This document shows, one piece after another, positions 1 to 5,722 of a stretch of DNA of 6,472 bases. Below the pieces are notes generated by a model, which worked only from the letters and a program-made list of their open reading frames with translations, had not been told where the DNA came from and searched no databases. Every line of letters starts with the position of its first letter. Within the stretch, counting starts at the first letter, position 1. Made by a program: the position numbers and the translations under genes. Origin of the DNA: Peptococcaceae bacterium (GTDB lineage: Bacteria; Bacillota; Peptococcia; Peptococcales; Peptococcaceae); the NCBI GenBank assembly GCA_017622155.1, contig JAGARS010000107.1, forward strand, positions 1 to 6,472. Reading direction: 5' to 3'.

Positions 1-488
1 GTGTATATTTCTCGGCGTATGTGCCAATCAACGAAGACAGTCGACTGCCGCAAATTGCACAGCCGCCAATGCATCGCGAAAACCGGCTGTATCAGGCCGA
101 CTGGCTCATGCGGTTTTACGGATTCGAGGCATCAGAGCTGTTGGATGAAACGCACCCAAACTTTGACCCGGACTATGACCCGAAACTAATCTGGGCGATT
201 CGACATCCAGAGTGCTTTCCCGTAGATGTAAATACTGCCACTTATCAAGAACTGATTCGTGTACCGGGGCTAGGCATACAGTGCGCGCGTCGTATCGTCA
301 GTGCAAGACGCAGCGGAAAACTCAACTTTTCTGATTTGCAGCGCATGCATGTATCTATGAAACGCACCCAGTACTTTATCACCTGCGGCGGCAAATATTA
401 TCATATTCAAAACCCAACACCACAGCTGATTCTGCATGCATTAAAGCCCAATACCAGCTCCCCTTATCAGCAGCTGACATTGTTTTAA
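1..488 (+). CDS. UDG-linked radical SAM protein, putative DNA modification/repair (3' part only)
   Basis: The reading frame is open from base 3 with no start inside the window, so this is the C-terminal ~161 residues of a longer protein (family about 400 aa). The radical SAM core with its CxxxCxxC cluster lies upstream and is not seen. What is visible is the family's conserved tail: a 'VYFSAYVP' strand, then 'RENRLYQADWLMRFYGF' at about 78-125, then a helix-hairpin-helix segment (VDVNTA...LIRVPGLG...ARRIV, about 222-300) typical of non-specific DNA binding, and 'GGKYYHIQ' near the end. From family knowledge, this matches the putative DNA modification/repair radical SAM family (TIGR03916 type), found next to a TIGR03915/DUF4130 partner, as here. 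The reaction is unknown. The partner starts 27 bases downstream, so the two are probably co-transcribed. The ATG at 21 is an internal Met or spurious, since homology continues upstream of it. The family call is firm; the repair role is inference. Confidence 0.88.
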   Translation, partial: VYFSAYVPINEDSRLPQIAQPPMHRENRLYQADWLMRFYGFEASELLDETHPNFDPDYDPKLIWAIRHPECFPVDVNTATYQELIRVPGLGIQCARRIVSARRSGKLNFSDLQRMHVSMKRTQYFITCGGKYYHIQNPTPQLILHALKPNTSSPYQQLTLF

Positions 489-515
489 AATACTTTTGTT
501 GAAAGGAGTATCTCT

Positions 516-1253
516 ATGTACACATACCTGTATGACGGCACTTTTGACGGATTACTGACTGCTTATTTTTATGCCTACAAAGACAGCCAGATTTATGATA
601 TCTGTCCTGCTCAACTGCATCAGCCAAGCCTGCACAGCATTGTAAAAGAAATACACACGGAATCGGACAAAGCAGAACGTATTCGCAAATCGGTATACAC
701 CAAATTGTCTTCTACCGTGATGTACAATCTATATCTGCTGTATTTGAGCGAACTGCCCGATTGTAACGTACTTGGACTAGAGTATCTGCGCCTCTGCTAC
801 AACAGAGGCATTGCCATAAATACTGCCAAGCATCATCCGGTGATTCGTCAGCTGGAAGACTACCGTTATAAAGTCACACGAGAGCTGGACCGTGTAAAAG
901 GCTTCTTGCGATTTCAGAAAATTGATGAAAATGTTTATTATGCAAAGTTTGCACCGGATCACAACCAGCTGCCGCTGTTACGCAGCCATCTGGAAAAACG
1001 CTTCTCTGATCAGAAATGGATTGTACATGACGAACGCCGCAATACCGCATTGGTATACAACTTGCACCGCAGTCTGATTGTGCCATTTACCAGCGACGAT
1101 GCTGCACAGATGCTCGAAGGCAAACATGATGACTATATCGACCTGTTTCAGCGGTATTTCAATACCATCGCCATCAAAGAACGCACCAACAAACGGCTGC
1201 AGGACCAGTACATGCCCAAGCGCTACAGAGAATATATGCCCGAAACGAAATAG
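516..1253 (+). CDS. DUF4130 / TIGR03915-type partner of the radical SAM protein (probable DNA metabolism)
   Basis: This is a 245-residue soluble protein. The start ATG is set by AAAGGAG at 502-508, seven bases upstream. The N-terminus 'MYTYLYDGTFDGLLTAYF' is the family's typical opening. Other family blocks follow: GFLRF at about residues 129-133, PDHN at 147-150, WIVHD at 168-172 and a basic C-terminal 'MPKRYREYMPE'. The length matches the stand-alone form. In a sizeable minority of genomes the same domain is fused to a uracil-DNA-glycosylase-like domain (TIGR03914); no such extension is present here. It sits directly behind the radical SAM gene with a 27-base gap, the fixed pairing seen across bacteria, which suggests a two-protein complex or pathway. 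Biochemical function is unknown; DNA repair or base modification is inferred only from the UDG fusions elsewhere and the helix-hairpin-helix in the partner. No convincing U-tailed terminator follows; the next structure is the palindrome at 1335-1458. Confidence 0.88.
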   Translation: MYTYLYDGTFDGLLTAYFYAYKDSQIYDICPAQLHQPSLHSIVKEIHTESDKAERIRKSVYTKLSSTVMYNLYLLYLSELPDCNVLGLEYLRLCYNRGIAINTAKHHPVIRQLEDYRYKVTRELDRVKGFLRFQKIDENVYYAKFAPDHNQLPLLRSHLEKRFSDQKWIVHDERRNTALVYNLHRSLIVPFTSDDAAQMLEGKHDDYIDLFQRYFNTIAIKERTNKRLQDQYMPKRYREYMPETK

Positions 1254-1334
1254 ATTATTTTTGAATATTCTGGATATATTCTCCATATAAAAAGGGTTTT
1301 CCTGCGACAATGCGATTGGCATCCAAATAAAAAC

Positions 1335-1458
1335 AGTGGCATAAGATATTTTCACAGCGCAAGGCGGCTTTCAAGATGACGACGCAAAGCTATACGAACA
1401 GTATGCAAGCGAGTCATCTTGAAAACCACACAGCAATGGGGAAAATAACTATGCCACT
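1335..1458. repeat. 124-base imperfect palindromic element between convergent genes
   Basis: Nested inverted arms are visible. The outer arms are AGTGGCATA (1335-1343) and TATGCCACT (1450-1458). Next are TATTTTC (1347-1353) and GAAAATA (1441-1447). Then comes a perfect 12-base pair, TTTCAAGATGAC (1369-1380) with GTCATCTTGAAA (1413-1424). The central 32 bases can fold further: CGC 1383-1385 with GCG 1409-1411, and TATAC 1391-1395 with GTATG 1401-1405. The right end coincides with the first base on the plus strand of the codY stop codon. There is no T-run after the stem on either strand, so it is not a standard intrinsic terminator, although it lies exactly where both transcripts should end. 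It may be a dispersed palindromic repeat or MITE-like element. I see no clear target-site duplication and no second copy in this window. Confidence 0.7.
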
Positions 1459-2189
1459 TAAATTGCTTCTAATTCTTCATATAGATAATCATTCAATATC
1501 TTAATATATGTGCCTTTCATACCCAAGGAGCGGGCATCGATTACACCGGCGCTTTCCAGCTTGCGCAATGCATTGACAATCACCGAGCGGGTAAGCTTGT
1601 ACTCCTCTGCCAGTTTGCTAGCCACCAGAAAACCTTCACTGCCATTGATTTCATGGAAAATATATTTCACTGCTTCCAACTCTGAATAAGACAATACTTC
1701 CAATGCCAGCTGTACAACATTTTTCTTGCGTGCTTCTGTTTCAGCTTTGCGGTTGGCAGCACGCATCATCATTACCGATACCAGCGTAGCTGCATACTCT
1801 GCCAGCATCTGCTGCTCTTCTTGAAACACAGTGCCATCCTGCCCGCACAGCAGTACGCCAATCTGACCAAACTGATTACATACTGGCAGCACCGAACAAT
1901 AATTTTCCCCGCAAACATAATTGTACACAGGTTTTTGTGAAGTAAACAGCCACTCAATGGTATCTGCGCTGCAGCGGCACTCTTCCAATTCCGTCAGACT
2001 GAAAATCTGCATATTGTCGCTATCTTTCATCCCCAGCAATTCACCATCTTTATCTATCATATAAATACCGCACTGAAGCAGCATATGCAGCTGCTCTGCC
2101 GCCTGCTGCATGTCCAATGCATCTACTGTAGCTCTGCGCAGCATCTCATGCATTGCTCTGTTTTTTTCTAATACCTGTTGAACCTCCAT
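1458..2189 (-). CDS. codY: CodY, GTP/branched-chain amino acid-responsive global regulator (variant)
   Basis: A 243-residue cytoplasmic DNA-binding protein, slightly shorter than the usual ~259. The start ATG (2187-2189) is fixed by AGGAGGT at 2196-2202, six bases upstream. The C-terminal half is near-canonical CodY: an 'ARKKNVVQLAL' linker at about 153-163, 'LSYSELEAV' at 166-174, then a winged helix-turn-helix at about 187-224 containing TRSVIVNALRKLESAGVI and the closing motif RSLGMKGTYIK. The N-terminal GAF-like half (about 1-145) is poorly conserved and shortened in the region that in Bacillus binds branched-chain amino acids. It carries seven cysteines (40, 71, 73, 93, 98, 104, 115). 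In the family, CodY represses nitrogen, amino-acid and adaptation genes when isoleucine/valine/leucine and GTP are high; whether this variant senses the same ligands is uncertain. It follows the 83-aa gene but is separated from it by a strong terminator, so it likely has its own promoter in 2203-2300. I found no confident -35/-10 pair there. Confidence 0.95.
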   Translation of the reverse strand: MEVQQVLEKNRAMHEMLRRATVDALDMQQAAEQLHMLLQCGIYMIDKDGELLGMKDSDNMQIFSLTELEECRCSADTIEWLFTSQKPVYNYVCGENYCSVLPVCNQFGQIGVLLCGQDGTVFQEEQQMLAEYAATLVSVMMMRAANRKAETEARKKNVVQLALEVLSYSELEAVKYIFHEINGSEGFLVASKLAEEYKLTRSVIVNALRKLESAGVIDARSLGMKGTYIKILNDYLYEELEAI

Positions 2190-2299
2190 GATCTTACCTC
2201 CTGAATAAATGTTTTTGTAATCTTTGCGATAATAGTAGTATTGCCACCCGTTTGCATAATATTCATAGAAGGCTAAATTTTATTGAAAGATTTTTCCAT

Positions 2300-2331
2300 A
2301 AAAAATAGGCCTCACCTACGTGAGACCTATT
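2300..2331 (-). terminator. Intrinsic terminator after the 83-aa regulator gene
   Basis: On the minus strand the arms AATAGGTCTCAC (2331-2320) and GTGAGGCCTATT (2315-2304) form a 12-bp stem with a single T-G wobble around a 4-base loop, followed by a run of six Ts (2305-2300). The wobble is a mismatch if read on the plus strand, which fixes the direction. It starts eight bases after the stop of the 83-aa gene and insulates codY from it. Confidence 0.9.
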
Positions 2332-2339
2332 CGAATATC

Positions 2340-2591
2340 CTATTCTAATACCATTGCCTGTACTTTTACTAAATCCAAAGCTTCTAATTCGTCTTGTAAT
2401 GCTTGAATTTTTTCATCTGCACCAATCACCTGCAGCAAAATACGACCATTTTCAGCTCTGTCCGCACGATGCAGATTATGCATGCCAAGACGGAAATGAA
2501 TCAGTTCACCATATTTAGTTAATGTCTCTTGCAGTGCTTTTGCAGATGTGCTTCGTTTGTCCACACTAATTGCCATAATTACTTCTTGCAT
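2340..2591 (-). CDS. TM1266-like / ACT-like small regulator (putative iron-only hydrogenase system regulator family)
   Basis: An 83-residue protein beginning 'MQEVIMAISVDKR'. ATG at 2589-2591 is favoured over the second Met because AGGAGGAG lies at 2598-2605, six bases upstream. The pattern of a beta strand, helix with a 'KYGELIHFRLGMHNL' turn, strand 'GRILLQVIG', helix 'IQALQDELEAL' and final strand 'VKVQAMVLE' is the beta-alpha-beta-beta-alpha-beta ferredoxin/ACT-like fold. The 'RxG' turn and terminal 'VKV' match the TM1266 family, annotated in many anaerobes as a putative iron-only hydrogenase system regulator. The family role rests on genomic association, not biochemistry, and no hydrogenase or hydE/F/G gene is in the window. 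It could also be described simply as an ACT-domain amino-acid-binding protein. It is monocistronic: a possible promoter lies upstream and a strong terminator downstream. Confidence 0.7.
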   Translation of the reverse strand: MQEVIMAISVDKRSTSAKALQETLTKYGELIHFRLGMHNLHRADRAENGRILLQVIGADEKIQALQDELEALDLVKVQAMVLE

Positions 2592-2619
2592 TGGACTCTC
2601 CTCCTGTCATCATTTACAT

Positions 2620-2648
2620 TGTATACATCATGATCTCTTCAAACACAA
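2620..2648 (-). promoter_or_regulatory. Possible promoter of the 83-aa regulator gene
   Basis: On the minus strand TTGTGT (2648-2643) and TATACA (2625-2620) are separated by 17 bases, giving partial -35 and -10 matches ahead of the strong ribosome binding site at 2598-2605. The -35 matches only three of six consensus bases, so this is tentative. Confidence 0.3.
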
Positions 2649-2714
2649 GTACAAGTTTATAGTTTCCTTGCCACTGTTCTTGCTAAACATATACCCGTAT
2701 TTTAAACATCTTAA

Positions 2715-2746
2715 ACATAAAAAATAAAAAAAATTCAAAAATTTTT
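2715..2746 (-). terminator. Weak A/T-only terminator candidate after dusB
   Basis: Downstream of the dusB stop, the minus strand carries AAAAATT (2746-2740) and AATTTTT (2735-2729) around a 4-base loop, followed by more T-rich sequence. The stem has no G-C pair, so termination here would be weak and dusB transcripts might read through into the 83-aa gene. Confidence 0.25.
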
Positions 2747-2754
2747 AATATCTT

Positions 2755-3705
2755 TTACATATTCAAAAGTGCTTTTAATTCATCCAGTGCAGCAATCTTG
2801 TTAATTCCATCTCGCATGCGGGCAGCGTGAGGCAGCCCTTTGTAATACCATGCCACATGTTTACGCATCTCTTTCATGCCAACATATTCACCTTTTTCCT
2901 CACAAAGCAATTCGGCATGATGCATAATAACTTCACGGCGTGCATCCATATCCGGATCCGCCTGATATGTGCCTGTACGCAAATAATCCAGCGTCTGCTG
3001 ATAAAGCCACGGACGCCCCAATGCACCACGGCCAATCATCACACCATCTACGCCTGTTTCCTCTAGCATGCGTTTGGCATCCATCGGTGTAAAAATATCG
3101 CCATTGCCAATGACCGGCACCATTACCGCCTGCTTTACCTGTGTAATAATATCCCAATCAGCCTTACCGCTATAATACTGTACACGGGTACGCCCATGCA
3201 CCGCAATGGCACTTGCACCGGCAGCCTCCATGCGTTTGGCAAACTCCACTGCATTGACCGAAGCATCATCCCAGCCCTTGCGGAACTTCACCGTAACAGG
3301 CACATCTACAGCACGTACCATCTCACGCACAATCGCCTCTGCAATCTCCGGCATGCGCATAAGAGATGACCCTTCCCCATTGTTTACTACCTTAGGCACA
3401 GGGCAGCCCATGTTGATATCAATAATCTGCGCACCGTGCTCTTGCATAATGCGTGCACCTTCTGCCATCACATCCGGCTCAGATCCAAAAATCTGCATAC
3501 TCACCGGCTGCACTTCATCCTGCATATTCATCAGCATATAGGTTTTCTGATTCTTATAAGTCAGCGCTTTTGCACTAATCATTTCTGTATATACCAGCCC
3601 CGCACCATACTCACGAGCAATCAGCCTGCCCGGACGGTCACTCACACCGGCCATAGGTGCAGCTACGATAGGATTTTCCTCTAACACTTTCTTTATGATA
3701 TTCAC
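2755..3705 (-). CDS. dusB: tRNA-dihydrouridine synthase (DusB/NifR3 type)
   Basis: An FMN- and NADPH-dependent enzyme that reduces specific uridines in the tRNA D-loop to dihydrouridine. The frame is open to an ATG at 3822, but GTG at 3703-3705 is preferred. It gives 316 residues, the usual family length, and starts just before the conserved 'ENPIVAAPMAGVSD' FMN-binding strand. AGGAG lies at 3717-3721, and a good promoter at 3756-3784 falls inside the longer frame. Family motifs in order: APMAGVSD (about 16-23), 'NMGCP' with the catalytic cysteine at about residue 101, 'VTVKFRKGWDD', 'AVHGRT', 'VIGNGDI' and 'DGVMIGRGALGRPWL' (phosphate-binding end of the TIM barrel). A helical C-terminal tRNA-binding domain with 'KHVAWYYKGLPHAARMRDGINK' character follows. 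The spacing of 11 bases from AGGAG to GTG is slightly long, so a nearby non-AUG start is possible. It is probably its own transcription unit, insulated from tspO by the terminator at 3859-3896. Confidence 0.96.
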   Translation of the reverse strand: MNIIKKVLEENPIVAAPMAGVSDRPGRLIAREYGAGLVYTEMISAKALTYKNQKTYMLMNMQDEVQPVSMQIFGSEPDVMAEGARIMQEHGAQIIDINMGCPVPKVVNNGEGSSLMRMPEIAEAIVREMVRAVDVPVTVKFRKGWDDASVNAVEFAKRMEAAGASAIAVHGRTRVQYYSGKADWDIITQVKQAVMVPVIGNGDIFTPMDAKRMLEETGVDGVMIGRGALGRPWLYQQTLDYLRTGTYQADPDMDARREVIMHHAELLCEEKGEYVGMKEMRKHVAWYYKGLPHAARMRDGINKIAALDELKALLNM

Positions 3706-3755
3706 AATCAGATACACTCCTGTATCACAAACTTGCTGTAAACCACAGCAGTTAC

Positions 3756-3784
3756 ATTTTACCCAATTGTGAGAAAAAAGTCTA
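3756..3784 (-). promoter_or_regulatory. Likely sigma-A-type promoter of dusB
   Basis: On the minus strand TAGACT (3784-3779, four of six matches to TTGACA) and TAAAAT (3761-3756, five of six to TATAAT) are separated by exactly 17 bases. Transcription would begin near 3749, giving a leader of about 44 bases. That leader contains a small hairpin, TGCTGT with ACAGCA, and then the AGGAG site. This position is incompatible with translation from the upstream ATG at 3822. Confidence 0.6.
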
Positions 3785-3858
3785 GAGAATTTGCTTTGTG
3801 TATTTCTCATATCCTGCACCATACCGGAACTGGCTATAGATTTGAATCATGTATTTGA

Positions 3859-3896
3859 ATAAAAAATTATTGCGCTCTACAATATCGTAGAGCGCA
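3859..3896 (-). terminator. Intrinsic terminator after tspO
   Basis: On the minus strand the arms TGCGCTCTAC (3896-3887) and GTAGAGCGCA (3880-3871) form a perfect 10-bp stem with a 6-base loop. It is followed by ATAATTTTTTATT (3870 down to about 3859). It begins 19 bases after the tspO stop. Confidence 0.88.
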
Positions 3897-3915
3897 GTTT
3901 AGTTTTGTCGTTTCT

Positions 3916-4389
3916 CTAATTCAGCTGCCATACCATAAAGTTCAGATACCCGGCAAATGTCACCCACAGCAAGTATGGAATCTGCAAATATGCCGCTGTT
4001 TTGTCCACCTGATAAAAAGCACGGATCATCAGCACAATCAAAATCCATAACAATGCCAACCAGATAAACGTAAAGCCATATACCTTTGCATTGAAAAACA
4101 ATAAACTCCATACAAAATTGACTGCCAGCTGCACTGCAAATAGTATTACACTCTGTTTACGCATAGCCGATGCCGGACTTCGCCAGATGCAGGCAGCCCC
4201 AATCCCCATAAGTGCATACAAAACACTCCACACCACAGGAAACACAGCACCGGGCGGTGTCAATGCCGGCTTGGCTGCAAACGCCTCATAAGTTTTCGTT
4301 CCATCTCTGGTAAGGAACCCGGAGAGAGCACCTACCGCTTCTGTCAGTACAATGAATACAGCATATGGTTTCCACTTTCGTATTCTCAT
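3916..4389 (-). CDS. tspO: TspO/MBR family tryptophan-rich sensory membrane protein
   Basis: A 157-residue integral membrane protein with five predicted helices at about 8-26, 48-68, 78-98, 104-124 and 131-152, the family's standard topology and length. Conserved blocks are 'LTPPGAVFPVVWSVLYALMG' (about 43-62), 'QLAVNFVWSLLFF' (about 87-99) and the C-terminal 'PYLLWVTFAGYLNFMVWQLN', rich in tryptophans that line the ligand pocket. The frame extends nine codons further to an ATG at 4414-4416. The internal ATG at 4387-4389 is preferred because GAGGTGA sits just upstream (about 4394-4400) and the protein then begins at the family's usual point. TspO proteins bind porphyrins and other tetrapyrroles or sterol-like ligands, and in bacteria are linked to oxygen or stress responses; the role here is unknown. 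It lies alone between two terminators. No confident promoter was found in 4390-4494. Confidence 0.93.
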   Translation of the reverse strand: MRIRKWKPYAVFIVLTEAVGALSGFLTRDGTKTYEAFAAKPALTPPGAVFPVVWSVLYALMGIGAACIWRSPASAMRKQSVILFAVQLAVNFVWSLLFFNAKVYGFTFIWLALLWILIVLMIRAFYQVDKTAAYLQIPYLLWVTFAGYLNFMVWQLN

Positions 4390-4494
4390 AACATCACCTC
4401 TGGATAGTATGTGCAAAGCAGAGCGATATTATGAAAAAACAATTCGATATCTATTATTGAGAAATGTACTGCCGTTCATCCAGTATTCCCGTCC

Positions 4495-4544
4495 ATAAAA
4501 AAGGCAGACCCCTCAACTGCATACACAATTGAGAAATCTGCTTT
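4495..4544 (-). terminator. Intrinsic terminator after the aminotransferase
   Basis: On the minus strand a long stem forms between 4544-4526 and 4519-4500. It pairs AAAG, then (after one bulged C) CAGA, wobble pairs, CTCAA and TTG with the complementary CAG...TTGAG...TCTGCCTTT arm, around a short loop. A T-run follows (4502-4497). It begins 23 bases past the aminotransferase stop, and its direction is fixed by G-T wobbles that only pair on this strand. Confidence 0.85.
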
Positions 4545-4567
4545 AAAATTTTCTATTCAATTAGCGA

Positions 4568-5707
4568 TTACGCACCTACTACATCCATTGCCGCTTTGAT
4601 TTTGGCAGCCATGCCGCTGATTTTTTCTTCCGGCAGTGCACACAATGCTACACGTAAGCCCGCATTCGCTCCGTCACCCAGTGGAATCATGAAGATATCC
4701 TGTTTGCGCAGTTCTGCTGCCAGTTCTTCTGCTTTTACAGTAGGAATGGTTACAAAGAAACCGGAATCAAATGGGCATACGGTTAACCCTACTTCAGCCG
4801 CTTCTTTGTTGAACAGGTTTGCTCTGTTTAACAGGCTCAGGCGCAATTCTTCCTGTTCTGCACGGAATGCTGCTTTCAGCGCAGGATCCTGATGAATGCG
4901 TTCCATTACCAGCATACCCAAACGGCTGCTGTTGGACCATGTAGCACGGCAGGAGAATTTGTTGACATCCAGGAATGCCTCTGCTTCTTCTTCACTGCTT
5001 GTCACGCACAGCAGGCAGCCTAAGCGATAGCCATACATTGCATAGCTTTTAGACATGGTAAAAGCCACCAGTACCAGGAAATTAGCAGGCAGGTTATTGA
5101 ACATTTTGAACATTTCACGTGCTTCCGGAGCAGCGAAATCGATATATGCGATATCCATCAGCAATACAACATTGTTTTTACCGTTGTTTGCAATATCGTT
5201 TAATGCTTTCATAATTACTTCCCATTCATCAGCTTTTACGTTGTAGCCGGTTGGGTTGTTGGCCGGAGTGTTCATAATCAGCATAACATTGGTCTGCTGT
5301 TCTGCAATTTCATACAGTTTATCTACACAGCCCTGTACATTAAATTTCCAGTCTTCTGTGAACATCGGGAAGGTTTCTAATCTTCTGTTGGTTTCACGGC
5401 AGATGTTTTTGTATGCTGCCCAGTAACGATTCATTACCAGCACTGCGTCACCATCATCCAGATAGTTGAAAATTGCATGATGGATGCCGCCTGTACCGCC
5501 AGGAGTAGCTACGCCGCGAATAAATGCATCCGGACGATATTCACGGAATGCTGCATCGATTGCCGCTTCGATAAATTCAGGGCTGCCTTCGATTGTAGCA
5601 TATTCGCAGGATTCATTGAATGGAATTTCTTTTACCACTGCTTCTACAGTTTTCATAGTCATCAAACGGCCATCGCCATCTAAAAATGCACCTGTAGTCG
5701 CATTCAC
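4568..5707 (-). CDS. PLP-dependent class I/II aminotransferase, native N-terminus missing
   Basis: A fold-type-I aminotransferase transferring amino groups between an amino acid and a 2-oxo acid with pyridoxal phosphate; substrate not determinable (aspartate/aromatic-type family). Numbering from the GTG at 5705-5707, it has 379 residues. Visible motifs: 'NTPANNPTGY' (146-155), 'DIAYIDF' with Asp185 and Tyr188 contacting PLP, 'TMSKSYAMYGYRLG' with the Schiff-base Lys220, and a C-terminal 'GLRVAL' with the substrate-carboxylate arginine. Homology begins at 'NIVNATTGAFLDGDG', which in the family is preceded by roughly 30-35 further residues. Here the upstream sequence is AT-rich, unrelated, and codes for another protein in a different frame. 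The frame stays open to an ATG at 5815, but that extension (Cys/His/Ser/Asn-rich) is out-of-frame reading of the membrane gene. No good ribosome binding site precedes the GTG. The gene is therefore truncated by a rearrangement or by a chimeric assembly joint; if the joint is real, it is probably a pseudogene or poorly expressed. Confidence 0.88.
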   Translation of the reverse strand: MNATTGAFLDGDGRLMTMKTVEAVVKEIPFNESCEYATIEGSPEFIEAAIDAAFREYRPDAFIRGVATPGGTGGIHHAIFNYLDDGDAVLVMNRYWAAYKNICRETNRRLETFPMFTEDWKFNVQGCVDKLYEIAEQQTNVMLIMNTPANNPTGYNVKADEWEVIMKALNDIANNGKNNVVLLMDIAYIDFAAPEAREMFKMFNNLPANFLVLVAFTMSKSYAMYGYRLGCLLCVTSSEEEAEAFLDVNKFSCRATWSNSSRLGMLVMERIHQDPALKAAFRAEQEELRLSLLNRANLFNKEAAEVGLTVCPFDSGFFVTIPTVKAEELAAELRKQDIFMIPLGDGANAGLRVALCALPEEKISGMAAKIKAAMDVVGA

Positions 5708-5722
5708 GATATTTTCTTTTCT
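5703..5722. other. Sequence junction: composition and homology break
   Basis: To the left is mid-GC coding DNA of the aminotransferase; to the right is DNA of about 20-25% GC. The aminotransferase loses family homology here and the membrane ORF stops here, its TGA (5704-5706) overlapping the GTG at 5705-5707. Family proteins often have 'KEN-V-NATTG'-like sequence at this point, so the A-rich bases about 5708-5722 could belong to either side. This would be compatible with short microhomology at the joint. Confidence 0.65.

Noticed and set aside
978..1355. 125-codon minus-strand frame opposite the DUF4130 gene
   Set aside because: Shadow of a well-supported gene. No family signal and no ribosome binding site.
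2203..2300. codY promoter candidates around TATTAT
   Set aside because: Good -10-like hexamers exist, but none has a credible -35 at 16-18 bases.
3206..3541. 111-codon plus-strand frame opposite dusB
   Set aside because: Ala/Thr/Ser-rich shadow of the conserved dusB frame.
3706..3822. 39-codon N-terminal extension of dusB, with a CNCC cysteine cluster
   Set aside because: It has no ribosome binding site, overlaps a good promoter (3756-3784), and family homology begins only after the GTG at 3705.
4390..4416. Nine-codon extension of tspO to an upstream ATG
   Set aside because: It spans the GAGGTGA ribosome binding site used by the ATG at 4387-4389, and has no site of its own.
4431..4460. Nine-codon frame MKKQFDIYY on the plus strand
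   Set aside because: No ribosome binding site, and it lies antisense in the tspO upstream region. Chance is likely.
4545..4560. CodY-box-like sequence (AATTTTCTATTC...)
   Set aside because: About 10 of 15 matches to AATTTTCWGAAAATT, in an AT-rich stretch between a stop codon and a terminator. Not a promoter position.
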